NCBI GenBank assembly: GCA_964519595.1
Contig: CAZFJN010000023.1
Location: 1-31,916, forward strand
DNA length: 31,916 nt
Direction of reading: 5' to 3'
Source of the DNA: JANRKF01 sp964519595
GTDB taxonomy: Bacteria; Pseudomonadota; Alphaproteobacteria; Rickettsiales; SXRF01
Shown: positions 7,555-14,559 of the stretch, one piece after another
Numbering within the stretch: the stretch's first letter is position 1
Layout: the number at the start of each line of letters is the position of its first letter
Notes under the pieces: generated by a model
Told to the model about the DNA's origin: nothing
What the model saw: only the letters and a program-made list of their open reading frames with translations
The model's database searches: none
Program-made: the position numbers and the translations under genes

Positions 7555-9540
7555 ATGAATGATTTATTCTCCTCAAAACAAAACAGCAAGAATTCTTCAG
7601 CTTATACTGCTGAGGATATTGAAGTATTAGAAGGTCTTGAGCCTGTTCGTCGCCGGCCGGGAATGTATATTGGCGGCACTGATGAAGTGGCAATGCACCA
7701 TCTGGTGAATGAAGTTTTTGATAATGCCATGGACGAAGCGGTTGCCGGTTTTGCGTCACGAATAGAATTTGAGATAAAGCCTGATAATATTATCGTTATT
7801 CGTGATAATGGTCGCGGCATTCCGGTTGATCCACATCCTAAATTTCCAAAAAAATCAGCACTTGAAGTTATTTTAACAATGCTGCATTCCGGCGGCAAAT
7901 TCGGCGGCAAGGTTTATGATACTTCCGGCGGATTACACGGCGTTGGCATTTCCGTAGTCAACGCCTTGGCGGATTATCTGGAAATTGAGGTAGTAAGAGA
8001 TAAGCAGATTTATCGCCAGTCATATTCACGCGGCGAGCCAACCAGCAAGCTGAGCAAAATTGGCCAAGATGCGCGCGGCAAAGGAACAGCGGTTGCCTTT
8101 CGTCCTGATCCGCAGATTTTTGGCAAGGCAAAATTCAAGCCTGATAAGCTTTATAAATTCGCCCGCTCGAAAGCATATCTGTTTCGTGGTGTTGAAGTGC
8201 GCTGGAAATGCGCTCCGGAACTGCTGGCGGAAGATAGTGAAATTCCGACGGAAGCGACGATTCATTTTCCCGGCGGATTAAGCGATTTTCTGGCACAGCA
8301 AATGCAAGGCCGCGCTTCCATTACCAGCGAGTCCTTCGCCGGCGAGTCTGATCTTCCTAATAAAAGCGGCCGCATCGAATGGGCGGTTGAATGGCCTGCT
8401 GACGAGGAGAGCTATGTCTCAACTTATTGTAATACTATCGCCACTCCGGAAGGCGGAACACATGAATCAGGACTACGCGCAGCAATAACCAAAGGCCTTA
8501 AAGCCTATTGCGAACTAACCAACAATAAAAAAGCCGCACAAGCGCAAGGCGAGGATATTCTAGGCGGCGCGGTTATAGTATTATCACTGTTCATGCGTGA
8601 TCCGCAATTTCAGGGACAAACCAAAAACAAGCTGGTTAATGTCGAAGCCAGCAAGCTGGTTGAAAACGCCATGCGTGATCATTTTGATCACTATCTTACT
8701 GGCAATCCGGATAATGCTAATAAGCTGCTGGCGCATATAACCGAGCGCCTGGAAGAACGCCTGCGCCGCAAAGCCGACAAAGATATAAGCCGCAAAGCAG
8801 TAACCACCAAGCTGCGCCTTCCCGGCAAACTTGCCGATTGTTCGCGCTCGACTAATATCGGAACTGAGCTGTTCATAGTTGAAGGAGATTCCGCCGGCGG
8901 CTCGGCAAAACAAGCACGCTTTCGGGAAACTCAGGCAGTGTTGCCGCTGCGTGGAAAAATATTAAACGTCGCCAGCGCAACTCTTGACAAAATCAAAGCC
9001 AATCAGGAACTGGCTGATCTGATTCTGGCGCTTGGCTGCGGCAGCGGATCACATTATAGCGATGAAAATCTGCGCTATGAACGCGTAATTATAATGACTG
9101 ACGCTGATGTTGACGGCGCGCATATAGCCTCGCTGCTGATGACTTTTTTCTATCAGGAAATGCCGCTTCTGATAAAAGGTGGACATTTATTTCTGGCTCG
9201 TCCGCCATTATTTAGAATCACAATTTCCAATACAACCTACTACGCGCAAGACGAAAAAGAAAAAACAGCAATTATCAGCAAATATGCCAAAGGCAATAGC
9301 CGCGTGGAAATTGGCCGCTTTAAAGGCCTCGGCGAAATGACTCCGGCGCAGCTTAAAGAAACAACCATGAATCCTGAATCACGAATTTTACTACAAGTGA
9401 CAATTGATGAAAATGAAAATGAGCTGGTTGCCAAACGAGTTGACGAGCTTATGGGACGTAAGCCGGAGCATCGTTTTACCTTCATTCAGGAACAAACCGC
9501 TCTGCGCGGCACAAAATTACTCGATGAGCTGGATGTTTAA
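7555..9540 (+). CDS. parE: DNA topoisomerase IV subunit B ParE
   Basis: About 661 residues from ATG 7555 (MNDLFSSKQ). A TTG at 7519 would add 12 residues but has no better ribosome site, and the MNDLF beginning fits the family. ParE is the ATPase subunit of topoisomerase IV, which decatenates daughter chromosomes. GHKL ATPase motifs: EVFDNAMDEAVAG, DNGRGIPV and GGLHGVGISVVN; the QTKNKLVN motif follows in the transducer. The TOPRIM domain has EGDSAGGSAKQ and MTDADVDGAHI, with PLRGKILNV between. The length and the absence of the long C-terminal insertions seen in many GyrB proteins favour ParE over GyrB. It ends in convergence with dgkA. parC is not in the window. Confidence 0.93.
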   Translation: MNDLFSSKQNSKNSSAYTAEDIEVLEGLEPVRRRPGMYIGGTDEVAMHHLVNEVFDNAMDEAVAGFASRIEFEIKPDNIIVIRDNGRGIPVDPHPKFPKKSALEVILTMLHSGGKFGGKVYDTSGGLHGVGISVVNALADYLEIEVVRDKQIYRQSYSRGEPTSKLSKIGQDARGKGTAVAFRPDPQIFGKAKFKPDKLYKFARSKAYLFRGVEVRWKCAPELLAEDSEIPTEATIHFPGGLSDFLAQQMQGRASITSESFAGESDLPNKSGRIEWAVEWPADEESYVSTYCNTIATPEGGTHESGLRAAITKGLKAYCELTNNKKAAQAQGEDILGGAVIVLSLFMRDPQFQGQTKNKLVNVEASKLVENAMRDHFDHYLTGNPDNANKLLAHITERLEERLRRKADKDISRKAVTTKLRLPGKLADCSRSTNIGTELFIVEGDSAGGSAKQARFRETQAVLPLRGKILNVASATLDKIKANQELADLILALGCGSGSHYSDENLRYERVIIMTDADVDGAHIASLLMTFFYQEMPLLIKGGHLFLARPPLFRITISNTTYYAQDEKEKTAIISKYAKGNSRVEIGRFKGLGEMTPAQLKETTMNPESRILLQVTIDENENELVAKRVDELMGRKPEHRFTFIQEQTALRGTKLLDELDV

Positions 9541-9567
9541 GGTTAGGACTTTAATCTCATACTATTT

Positions 9568-9589
9568 TGCAATCAACATGTTGATTGCA
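9568..9589. repeat. Perfect 22-base palindrome downstream of parE
   Basis: The arms are tgcaatcaaca and its exact complement tgttgattgca, with no loop. It lies in the 132-base convergent gap between parE and dgkA. The bases before and through its left arm (tattttgcaatca) resemble text at 26345-26357. Confidence 0.9.
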
Positions 9590-9636
9590 TTACGCTGGCT
9601 TCGCCGCGCAAAACCGCTGCTTTCGGCAGCGATTTT

Positions 9637-9674
9637 GATACCATTTTGCGATATATTGATCGCAAAATGGTATC
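9637..9674. terminator. 16-bp perfect stem-loop between convergent parE and dgkA
   Basis: The arm gataccattttgcgat (9637-9652), a 6-base loop atattg, and the exactly complementary arm at 9659-9674, which overlaps the dgkA stop codon. Its place between converging genes suggests bidirectional termination, but neither side has a strong T-run, so it could equally be a palindromic repeat element. The half-arm ataccattttgc recurs at 26341-26352. Confidence 0.6.
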
Positions 9675-10020
9675 AGCTTTTGAAGTTTGATAAACACATA
9701 ATCCAGATAAAAACAGCAAGAATAAGCGTGATTAAAACTGCCGCGCTACCGCAATCTTTGGATTTTTTTGCCAGATCATCATGATTAAGGCTTTGTCTGT
9801 CAATTGCCGCTTCAATAGCGGTATTGATTAATTCAACCACCAAAACCATCACCACACTTCCAATCATCAGAATAAGCGCAATATTATCTGGCGCAAAAAC
9901 AATCGCCGCCGGAATTGATATTGCCGACAAAAAAATTTCCTGACGAAAAGCCGCCTCATCACGCCACGCTGCTATAATTCCATGCAATGAGAATATAAAA
10001 GCTCGCCATATTCTTGTCAT
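9673..10020 (-). CDS. dgkA: Diacylglycerol kinase DgkA
   Basis: 115 residues, the standard size of the prokaryotic integral-membrane DgkA family. It phosphorylates diacylglycerol to phosphatidic acid at the inner membrane. Conserved features are visible: an amphipathic N-terminus with DEAAFRQE near residue 20, three hydrophobic segments (about 30-48, 50-70, 93-110), the active-site helix VVELINTAIEAAIDR, and KSKDCGSAAVLI. The start ATG (10020) overlaps the stop codon of the upstream LTA-synthase-like gene as ATGA, so the two are likely translationally coupled. That pairing makes functional sense: phosphoglycerol transfer from phosphatidylglycerol releases diacylglycerol, which this enzyme recycles. 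Confidence 0.95.
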   Translation of the reverse strand: MTRIWRAFIFSLHGIIAAWRDEAAFRQEIFLSAISIPAAIVFAPDNIALILMIGSVVMVLVVELINTAIEAAIDRQSLNHDDLAKKSKDCGSAAVLITLILAVFIWIMCLSNFKS

Positions 10021-12023
10021 TTTTTGTCAACCATTTTATCAAGCACCATTGTATCAATCACGGTTGGAATTCGGCGATATTTTTCCTTCCACCATGAAGC
10101 TGATTCATAAAAAGCTATTGCATCATTTTTATCCTGCTGAACAATTTCAGGCAAAATAGTTTCATCAGATAATTTAATCTGTTTAATCGCACGTTTAGGA
10201 GAAAGAATAGTAATTATGCCGTCTCGAACCAGCGCAACTTTCTGATAATTACTAATAAAGGCATGCGGAATTTCATCAGAATCATGCAGCAAATCCTCGC
10301 CATAGAATTTTGTTCTATAGTTAAATTGCAATTTTCCCAGCAAAACAGGCGCCATATCAATCTGGCTGGCTATTTTATCATAACGCCCTGGCTTGATAAA
10401 AGCCGGAGCATAAAAAATCATCGGAATATGATATTTGCCAGGATCAAGCTCAACCTTTCCGGCAACTCCTGCCGTATGGTCAGCAACAAAAATAAACAAC
10501 GTATCTTTAAACCATGGTTTACGTTTTGCTTCTTTTAACAAAACGCCAATACTGTAATCAGCAAATTTAACGCCTCCTTCGCGTCCTTTTTTTGAAGGAA
10601 TATCAATTTTTCCTTCCGGATAAGTATAAGGACGATGATTCGAGGTTGTCATAATCATGTGCATAAAAGGTTTTCCCGCCGCATATGACTGATCAGCTTC
10701 TTTTATCAAGCGCATGAACATATCATCATCAGCAACGCCCCAGGCATTGGCAAAATGAACCTCTTCCCTGCTCATTGAGCTGCGGTCAACTATATCAAAA
10801 CCATTAGCGGAGAAAAAACCGTTCATATTATCAAAATATCCGTATCCGCCGTAAATAAACCGCGTGTCATAACCGCGATCCTTAAAAATAAAACCAAGCG
10901 AAAAAAGCCCTTCATTATCCGGCCTGCGAATAATTGATTGCCCCGGAGTTGGCGGCAATGATAAAACAAGAGCCTCCAGACCGCGTACGGTACGAGTTCC
11001 TGTCGCATAAGTTCTGCTGAATAAAAGCCCTTCTTTGGCGAGCTGGTCAAGATTAGGCGTTAGCTCTCTGCCGCTGCCGAAAGTTTTCATATATTCAGCG
11101 CTCATGCTTTCCATAACAACAATAATTACATTTTTGTGTAATTCATTGCCGCCGGAACGCACGGTACGCACCAACTCATCAGGAGCATCGCTGTTAAAAT
11201 CTGAATATTCCTCGGTAAGCAGCTTGTGCGTATTTACAGCAACTTTTTCCTTGTTCTGAGTTGCGTAAAAACGATCATAATTTATTTCATTATTCCAGAA
11301 AGCGTAAAACAAATTATAAATACCGTTTGCCGCTACTTCTGATGCTTCCGTATTGTCGCTAAAATTAGTCCACTCCACTCGACTTGCTGACCACATTGCA
11401 ACAGCAAAAAGCAACAGTCCGGCAAAACCGCCGGCACGGTTTATAAATTTTTTTCCAACAAACTTTTCCGCAATAATTTTTTCTGAAATAATTTTTTTTG
11501 CAACAAGCTTTTTTTGCACTAACTCCTCAGCAGAAGAAAGCGGCCACATAATCGGCAGCATAAAAGCGCTGAAAAATCCGATAGCTGAAGCAATTGCCGC
11601 AATCACCAGAATTAGCCAGCCAACCGGATAAGATTCAACAATATTGCCTAATACCTCATTAGTATAAACCAGATAATCAACCGCTATAAAATTAAAGCGC
11701 GTAGAAAATTCCGACCAGAATAAATGCTCAGAAACACTTGCAAACAACAGAATAAATGAAAATATCACGCGCAGAATCAGATCAACTCTGCGATCTAATG
11801 TGCTGCCTTGCCTTGCTGTAGGCAGCAACAGATAATATAAAGCCGGAACTATCAGAAAAAAGGAAAGGGTTGTAATATCAAACCATAAGCCAATTGCCAT
11901 TGCCTTCATTGCGTCAACAACACTAACTCCTGTTTCATTCCAAGCTCGCAGCAGCAAAGAAATTCGCGTTATCGTTTCAATTGCAATAAAGAGGATCGCA
12001 TAAGGTACAAGACGCCTGATCAT
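10017..12023 (-). CDS. LTA synthase family membrane sulfatase (phosphoglycerol/phosphoethanolamine transferase type)
   Basis: 668 residues. About five N-terminal membrane helices (residues 1-165) precede a periplasmic sulfatase/alkaline-phosphatase-fold domain. Catalytic elements: NVIIVVMESMSAEY (metal-binding Glu near residue 305), the putative nucleophile Thr in YATGTRTVRGLEAL, TTSNHRPYTYPEG, and FIFVADHTAG (metal-binding Asp-His). The family (LtaS, OpgB-like) transfers phosphoglycerol head groups from phosphatidylglycerol and leaves diacylglycerol. In a Gram-negative cell the acceptor may be a periplasmic glucan or another envelope glycan, which the sequence cannot show. A Lys-rich repeat (KKLVAKKIISEKIIAEKFVGKKF) of 15-base origin lies in the loop after the fifth region, near residues 170-192. 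It is coupled to dgkA through an ATGA overlap. Confidence 0.88.
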   Translation of the reverse strand: MIRRLVPYAILFIAIETITRISLLLRAWNETGVSVVDAMKAMAIGLWFDITTLSFFLIVPALYYLLLPTARQGSTLDRRVDLILRVIFSFILLFASVSEHLFWSEFSTRFNFIAVDYLVYTNEVLGNIVESYPVGWLILVIAAIASAIGFFSAFMLPIMWPLSSAEELVQKKLVAKKIISEKIIAEKFVGKKFINRAGGFAGLLLFAVAMWSASRVEWTNFSDNTEASEVAANGIYNLFYAFWNNEINYDRFYATQNKEKVAVNTHKLLTEEYSDFNSDAPDELVRTVRSGGNELHKNVIIVVMESMSAEYMKTFGSGRELTPNLDQLAKEGLLFSRTYATGTRTVRGLEALVLSLPPTPGQSIIRRPDNEGLFSLGFIFKDRGYDTRFIYGGYGYFDNMNGFFSANGFDIVDRSSMSREEVHFANAWGVADDDMFMRLIKEADQSYAAGKPFMHMIMTTSNHRPYTYPEGKIDIPSKKGREGGVKFADYSIGVLLKEAKRKPWFKDTLFIFVADHTAGVAGKVELDPGKYHIPMIFYAPAFIKPGRYDKIASQIDMAPVLLGKLQFNYRTKFYGEDLLHDSDEIPHAFISNYQKVALVRDGIITILSPKRAIKQIKLSDETILPEIVQQDKNDAIAFYESASWWKEKYRRIPTVIDTMVLDKMVDKK
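11447..11516 (-). repeat. In-frame 15-base minisatellite in the LTA-synthase-like gene
   Basis: Degenerate 15-base units on the minus strand encode five-residue repeats of the form (V/I)xx(K/E)K: KKLVA, KKIIS, EKIIA, EKFVG, KKFIN. They make a basic loop between membrane helices of the N-terminal domain. Confidence 0.85.
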
Positions 12024-12084
12024 AAAATCCTTAAATAAAACATTCTTCTGGCAAATATAATGCTACTGTCCGGTAAAATTGTCG

Positions 12085-12176
12085 AGATAAAAACCAGATA
12101 AAAACCAGCTAAAAAACCAGATAAAAACCATTCCAAGAAAACATTTCAAAAAAACATTTCAAAAAACATTTGTATA
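12085..12176. repeat. AT-rich tandem repeats upstream of the aminopeptidase gene
   Basis: Unit aaaaaccagat(a) repeats about four times between 12085 and 12130, then a second unit aaaacatttca repeats three times (12137-12171). They lie in the 262-base gap between divergent genes at 12023 and 12286. Downstream, 12223-12236 has the small palindrome atcat-atgc-atgat. I cannot assign a promoter with confidence. Confidence 0.75.
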
Positions 12177-12285
12177 AAATTCCTTTTTGCGTCATAGTTT
12201 TTTGCTGAAATTGCAATGCAATCATATGCATGATGCTTGCAAAATGTTATGATAATCATATCGCAACCGGAATTAAAGTGTAATC

Positions 12286-13689
12286 ATGTCTCACAAACTG
12301 CACGTTATAGAAAAAAATACCGGCAGCGATCGTCAGAAGCAGCGCGTGATTCCGATTGCTCTGGTTAGTGAAAAAAATTATCCTGAATGGCTTAAAAAAC
12401 AATCGCCATATGCGCGGTCATGGCTTTCTGCCACTGATTTTTCCGCAAAATCCGGCGAATATGCGCTTATTCCGGCGGCAAGCGGCGGCATCACACAAGC
12501 TGTCTGCATAGTAGAAGAAACTACTGGCATCTGGAGCGCCGCGCATCTTCCCGGCAATCTTCCGCCAGGGAATTATGCTTTTGAAAATAAATTAAATGCA
12601 ATTCAGGCAACAAATCTCTGCCTCGGCTGGGCGCTTGCTACTTATCAATTCACAAAATACAAAAAATCAAAAAAGAATTTCGCGACCTTAATTGCGCCGC
12701 AACAGGCGGATATGAATTATGTGCGGAATATGTCTGAATGTATATTCTGGGCGCGTGATATGATAAACACTCCGGCCTGCGACATGAATCCGCAAACGCT
12801 GGCCGAGGAAGCTATCAGCTGGTCGCGCTCAGCGAAAGGAAAAGCGCACCTTATAAAAGGCGAAGATCTGCTGACAGAAAATTATCCAATGATTTACGCG
12901 GTCGGCAAAGCTGCTGCATTTCCTCCGCATCTGGTTGATATTATTTTTTCACGCAAAGGCGCAGCGAAAGTCACCCTTGTTGGAAAAGGCGTCTGTTTTG
13001 ATTCCGGCGGTCTTGATATAAAATCAACTGGAAATATGAAGTTGATGAAAAAAGATATGGGCGGAGCGGCAAACGTTCTGGCGCTGGCAAAATCGATCAT
13101 CAACAGTAAAATTCCTGTGGAATTGCGCGTAATTTTGCCGATTGTGGAAAATGCAATTTCCGGCAATGCAATGCGGCCGCTTGATATAGTGAAAACACGC
13201 AAAGGCTTGAGCGTAGAAATAGGAAATACTGACGCTGAAGGACGATTGATTCTCTGCGATGCATTAACTGAAGCCGACAGCGCCAAGCCTGATCTGCTGA
13301 TTGATTTCGCAACCTTAACCGGAGCAGCGCGCGTTGCTCTTGGCGCTGAGATTCCGGCGTTTTTCACTAATGATGAAACACTCGCCGCCGAGCTGACAAA
13401 AGCCAGCGAAACAACAAATGATCCGCTGTGGAGATTGCCGCTATGGAAAAATTACCGCTCAATGCTCGATACTGCCAATGCTGATCTTTCCAATGATCCG
13501 GATAGTAGTTACGGCGGCGCGATTACTGCGGCCTTGTATTTAAATGAATTTGTAAGTAAAGATACCAGCTGGCTGCATATAGACATGATGGCTTGGAATC
13601 TCAAAGGCCGCCCGGGACGTCCAGCAGGGGGCGAGGCAATGTGTGTCAGAGCATTATATAATTTAGTGAGGGAGCGTTATGGTTCGTGA
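12286..13689 (+). CDS. Leucyl aminopeptidase family protein (peptidase family M17)
   Basis: 467 residues. M17 enzymes are cytosolic two-metal aminopeptidases, usually hexameric, that remove N-terminal residues from peptides. The catalytic C-terminal domain shows GKGVCFDSGGLDIKS (near residue 233, metal ligands Lys/Asp), KKDMGGAANVL, and the M17 signature NTDAEGRL (near residue 313), followed by DFATLTGAARVALG and HIDMMAWN. The N-terminal half (about 150 residues) is divergent, as usual in this family. It is of the shorter M17 type common in alphaproteobacteria rather than clearly PepA, so no symbol is given. Its last codons overlap the start of the MarR gene by 11 bases, which suggests one transcript. 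Confidence 0.94.
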   Translation: MSHKLHVIEKNTGSDRQKQRVIPIALVSEKNYPEWLKKQSPYARSWLSATDFSAKSGEYALIPAASGGITQAVCIVEETTGIWSAAHLPGNLPPGNYAFENKLNAIQATNLCLGWALATYQFTKYKKSKKNFATLIAPQQADMNYVRNMSECIFWARDMINTPACDMNPQTLAEEAISWSRSAKGKAHLIKGEDLLTENYPMIYAVGKAAAFPPHLVDIIFSRKGAAKVTLVGKGVCFDSGGLDIKSTGNMKLMKKDMGGAANVLALAKSIINSKIPVELRVILPIVENAISGNAMRPLDIVKTRKGLSVEIGNTDAEGRLILCDALTEADSAKPDLLIDFATLTGAARVALGAEIPAFFTNDETLAAELTKASETTNDPLWRLPLWKNYRSMLDTANADLSNDPDSSYGGAITAALYLNEFVSKDTSWLHIDMMAWNLKGRPGRPAGGEAMCVRALYNLVRERYGS

Positions 13690-14047
13690 TAAAGTCGAAA
13701 AAATTGGTTCTTCGCGCACTATAAGAGCGCTTACTTTCTGGCATGGCGTTACTGCTAACGCCTTAAGAAAAATGCCTATGGATTTGTCAGCGCGACAAAC
13801 TGCGGTTTTGCTGAATGTTTATCTTCTGCCGCCACCACATAGCATAAAAACCATTGCTGAAGAGCTGGCAATTTCCAAACCGGCAGTTTGCCGCGCCGTT
13901 GATTCGCTGGAACGCAGCAAACTTATAAAACGCATTCGTGATCGCAATGACAAGCGCAATGTACTGCTGCAACGCACTGTAAAAGGCTCTGTGTTTTTAA
14001 GCGAATTCGCCGACATAATACTCAGCGCCAGCAAAGAAGCGGCTTGA
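13679..14047 (+). CDS. MarR-type winged-helix transcriptional regulator
   Basis: 122 residues. A winged helix-turn-helix is visible at residues about 45-100: ARQTAVLLNVYL, then KTIAEELAISKPAVCRAVDSLERSKLIKR and the wing RIRDRNDKRNVLL, the characteristic MarR DxRDxR-like element. It would bind DNA as a dimer. The start overlaps the end of the aminopeptidase gene, suggesting translational coupling; the ligand and targets are unknown. A large inverted repeat follows the stop codon. The flagellar genes begin 512 bases downstream, so control of them is possible but not shown. Confidence 0.85.
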   Translation: MVRDKVEKIGSSRTIRALTFWHGVTANALRKMPMDLSARQTAVLLNVYLLPPPHSIKTIAEELAISKPAVCRAVDSLERSKLIKRIRDRNDKRNVLLQRTVKGSVFLSEFADIILSASKEAA

Positions 14048-14085
14048 TGAGGGTGAATGGTTAGCTAAGAGGGGCTTGGTTAATC

Positions 14086-14185
14086 AAGAGGGGCTTGGTG
14101 CTTGGTAAGTAAGCAAGAAAGGTAAACCACACTCCTCTTCACCAGCAACCTTACTTAACCAAGTACCAAGCACCAAGCCCCTCTT
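14086..14185. repeat. Inverted repeat with perfect 22-base arms
   Basis: The left arm 14086-14107 begins aagaggggcttgg and is exactly complementary to the right arm 14164-14185; 56 bases separate them. Additional imperfect pairing extends outward: ggttagctaagagg near 14059 with the complement near 14181-14192. Parts run in 7-base periods (taaccaa, gtaccaa, gcaccaa at 14156-14176). It may terminate the aminopeptidase-marR transcript, although there is no T-run directly after the right arm. Confidence 0.88.
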
Positions 14186-14210
14186 ACCTAACCAGCAACC
14201 CCCTAATTTT

Positions 14211-14251
14211 TTATCCACAAATTATCCACAAAAAACTTTCATTTATCCACA
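14211..14251 (+). promoter_or_regulatory. Cluster of three perfect DnaA boxes
   Basis: TTATCCACA, the consensus 9-base DnaA box, occurs three times in the same orientation at 14211-14219, 14222-14230 and 14243-14251. The starts are 11 and 21 bases apart, i.e. about one and two helical turns. An AT-rich repetitive stretch follows directly, where an unwinding element would lie in an origin. Confidence 0.8.
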
Positions 14252-14379
14252 GGAAAGTGGAGTTATGCTATTGTCAGAAAATATTATTTATGAAATATAC
14301 GCAATGTAGGAATATTTTTCCTAGTTTAACGAAAAATAAGTAAATAAGTGCTAGATTATGATCATTGCAAGCTATTGCT

Positions 14380-14528
14380 AGTTTAGTGATCAGTTTAGTG
14401 ATCATTGCGAATTTATAGATCAATTTATGTGTAAATTCACAGATCAATTTATAGATAAATTTATATCATTGAGAATTTATTTATCATTGTGCGCTTATTG
14501 ATGATTGCGAAAATTGATGATTGCGAAA
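14380..14528. repeat. AT-rich direct repeats next to the DnaA boxes
   Basis: A tandem 12-base unit agtttagtgatc (14380-14403); agatcaatttat at 14417-14428 and 14441-14452 with the variant agataaatttat at 14453-14464; and a tandem 16-base unit attgatgattgcgaaa (14497-14528). GATC occurs five times between 14359 and 14446. Confidence 0.85.
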
Positions 14529-14559
14529 TAGTATTAGATGATTTTGAGGGAGCAGCTAT

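Larger units (their letters stand above)
14048..14559. other. 512-base non-coding region with inverted repeat, DnaA boxes and AT-rich direct repeats
   Basis: No plausible gene is seen on either strand. The region divides into three: an inverted repeat (14086-14185), a DnaA-box cluster (14211-14251) and an AT-rich section with 12- and 16-base direct repeats and several GATC sites (14252-14530). The fliF ribosome site (gaggga, 14546-14551) ends it. This is the layout expected of an origin-like or DnaA-regulated region. It must also hold the fliF promoter, but I could not find a clear sigma-54 TGGC-N8-TTGC element. Confidence 0.7.

Noticed and set aside
9404..9784. 126-codon plus-strand frame at the end of parE
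   Set aside because: Out of frame with ParE, crosses two palindromes, and runs antisense into dgkA.
12894..13367. 157-codon minus-strand frame inside the aminopeptidase gene
   Set aside because: Shadow of the conserved M17 catalytic domain; composition is typical of an antisense frame.
14252..14559. Sigma-54 promoter for fliF
   Set aside because: I looked for TGGC(A/C)-N7/8-TTGC upstream of fliF and saw no convincing match.
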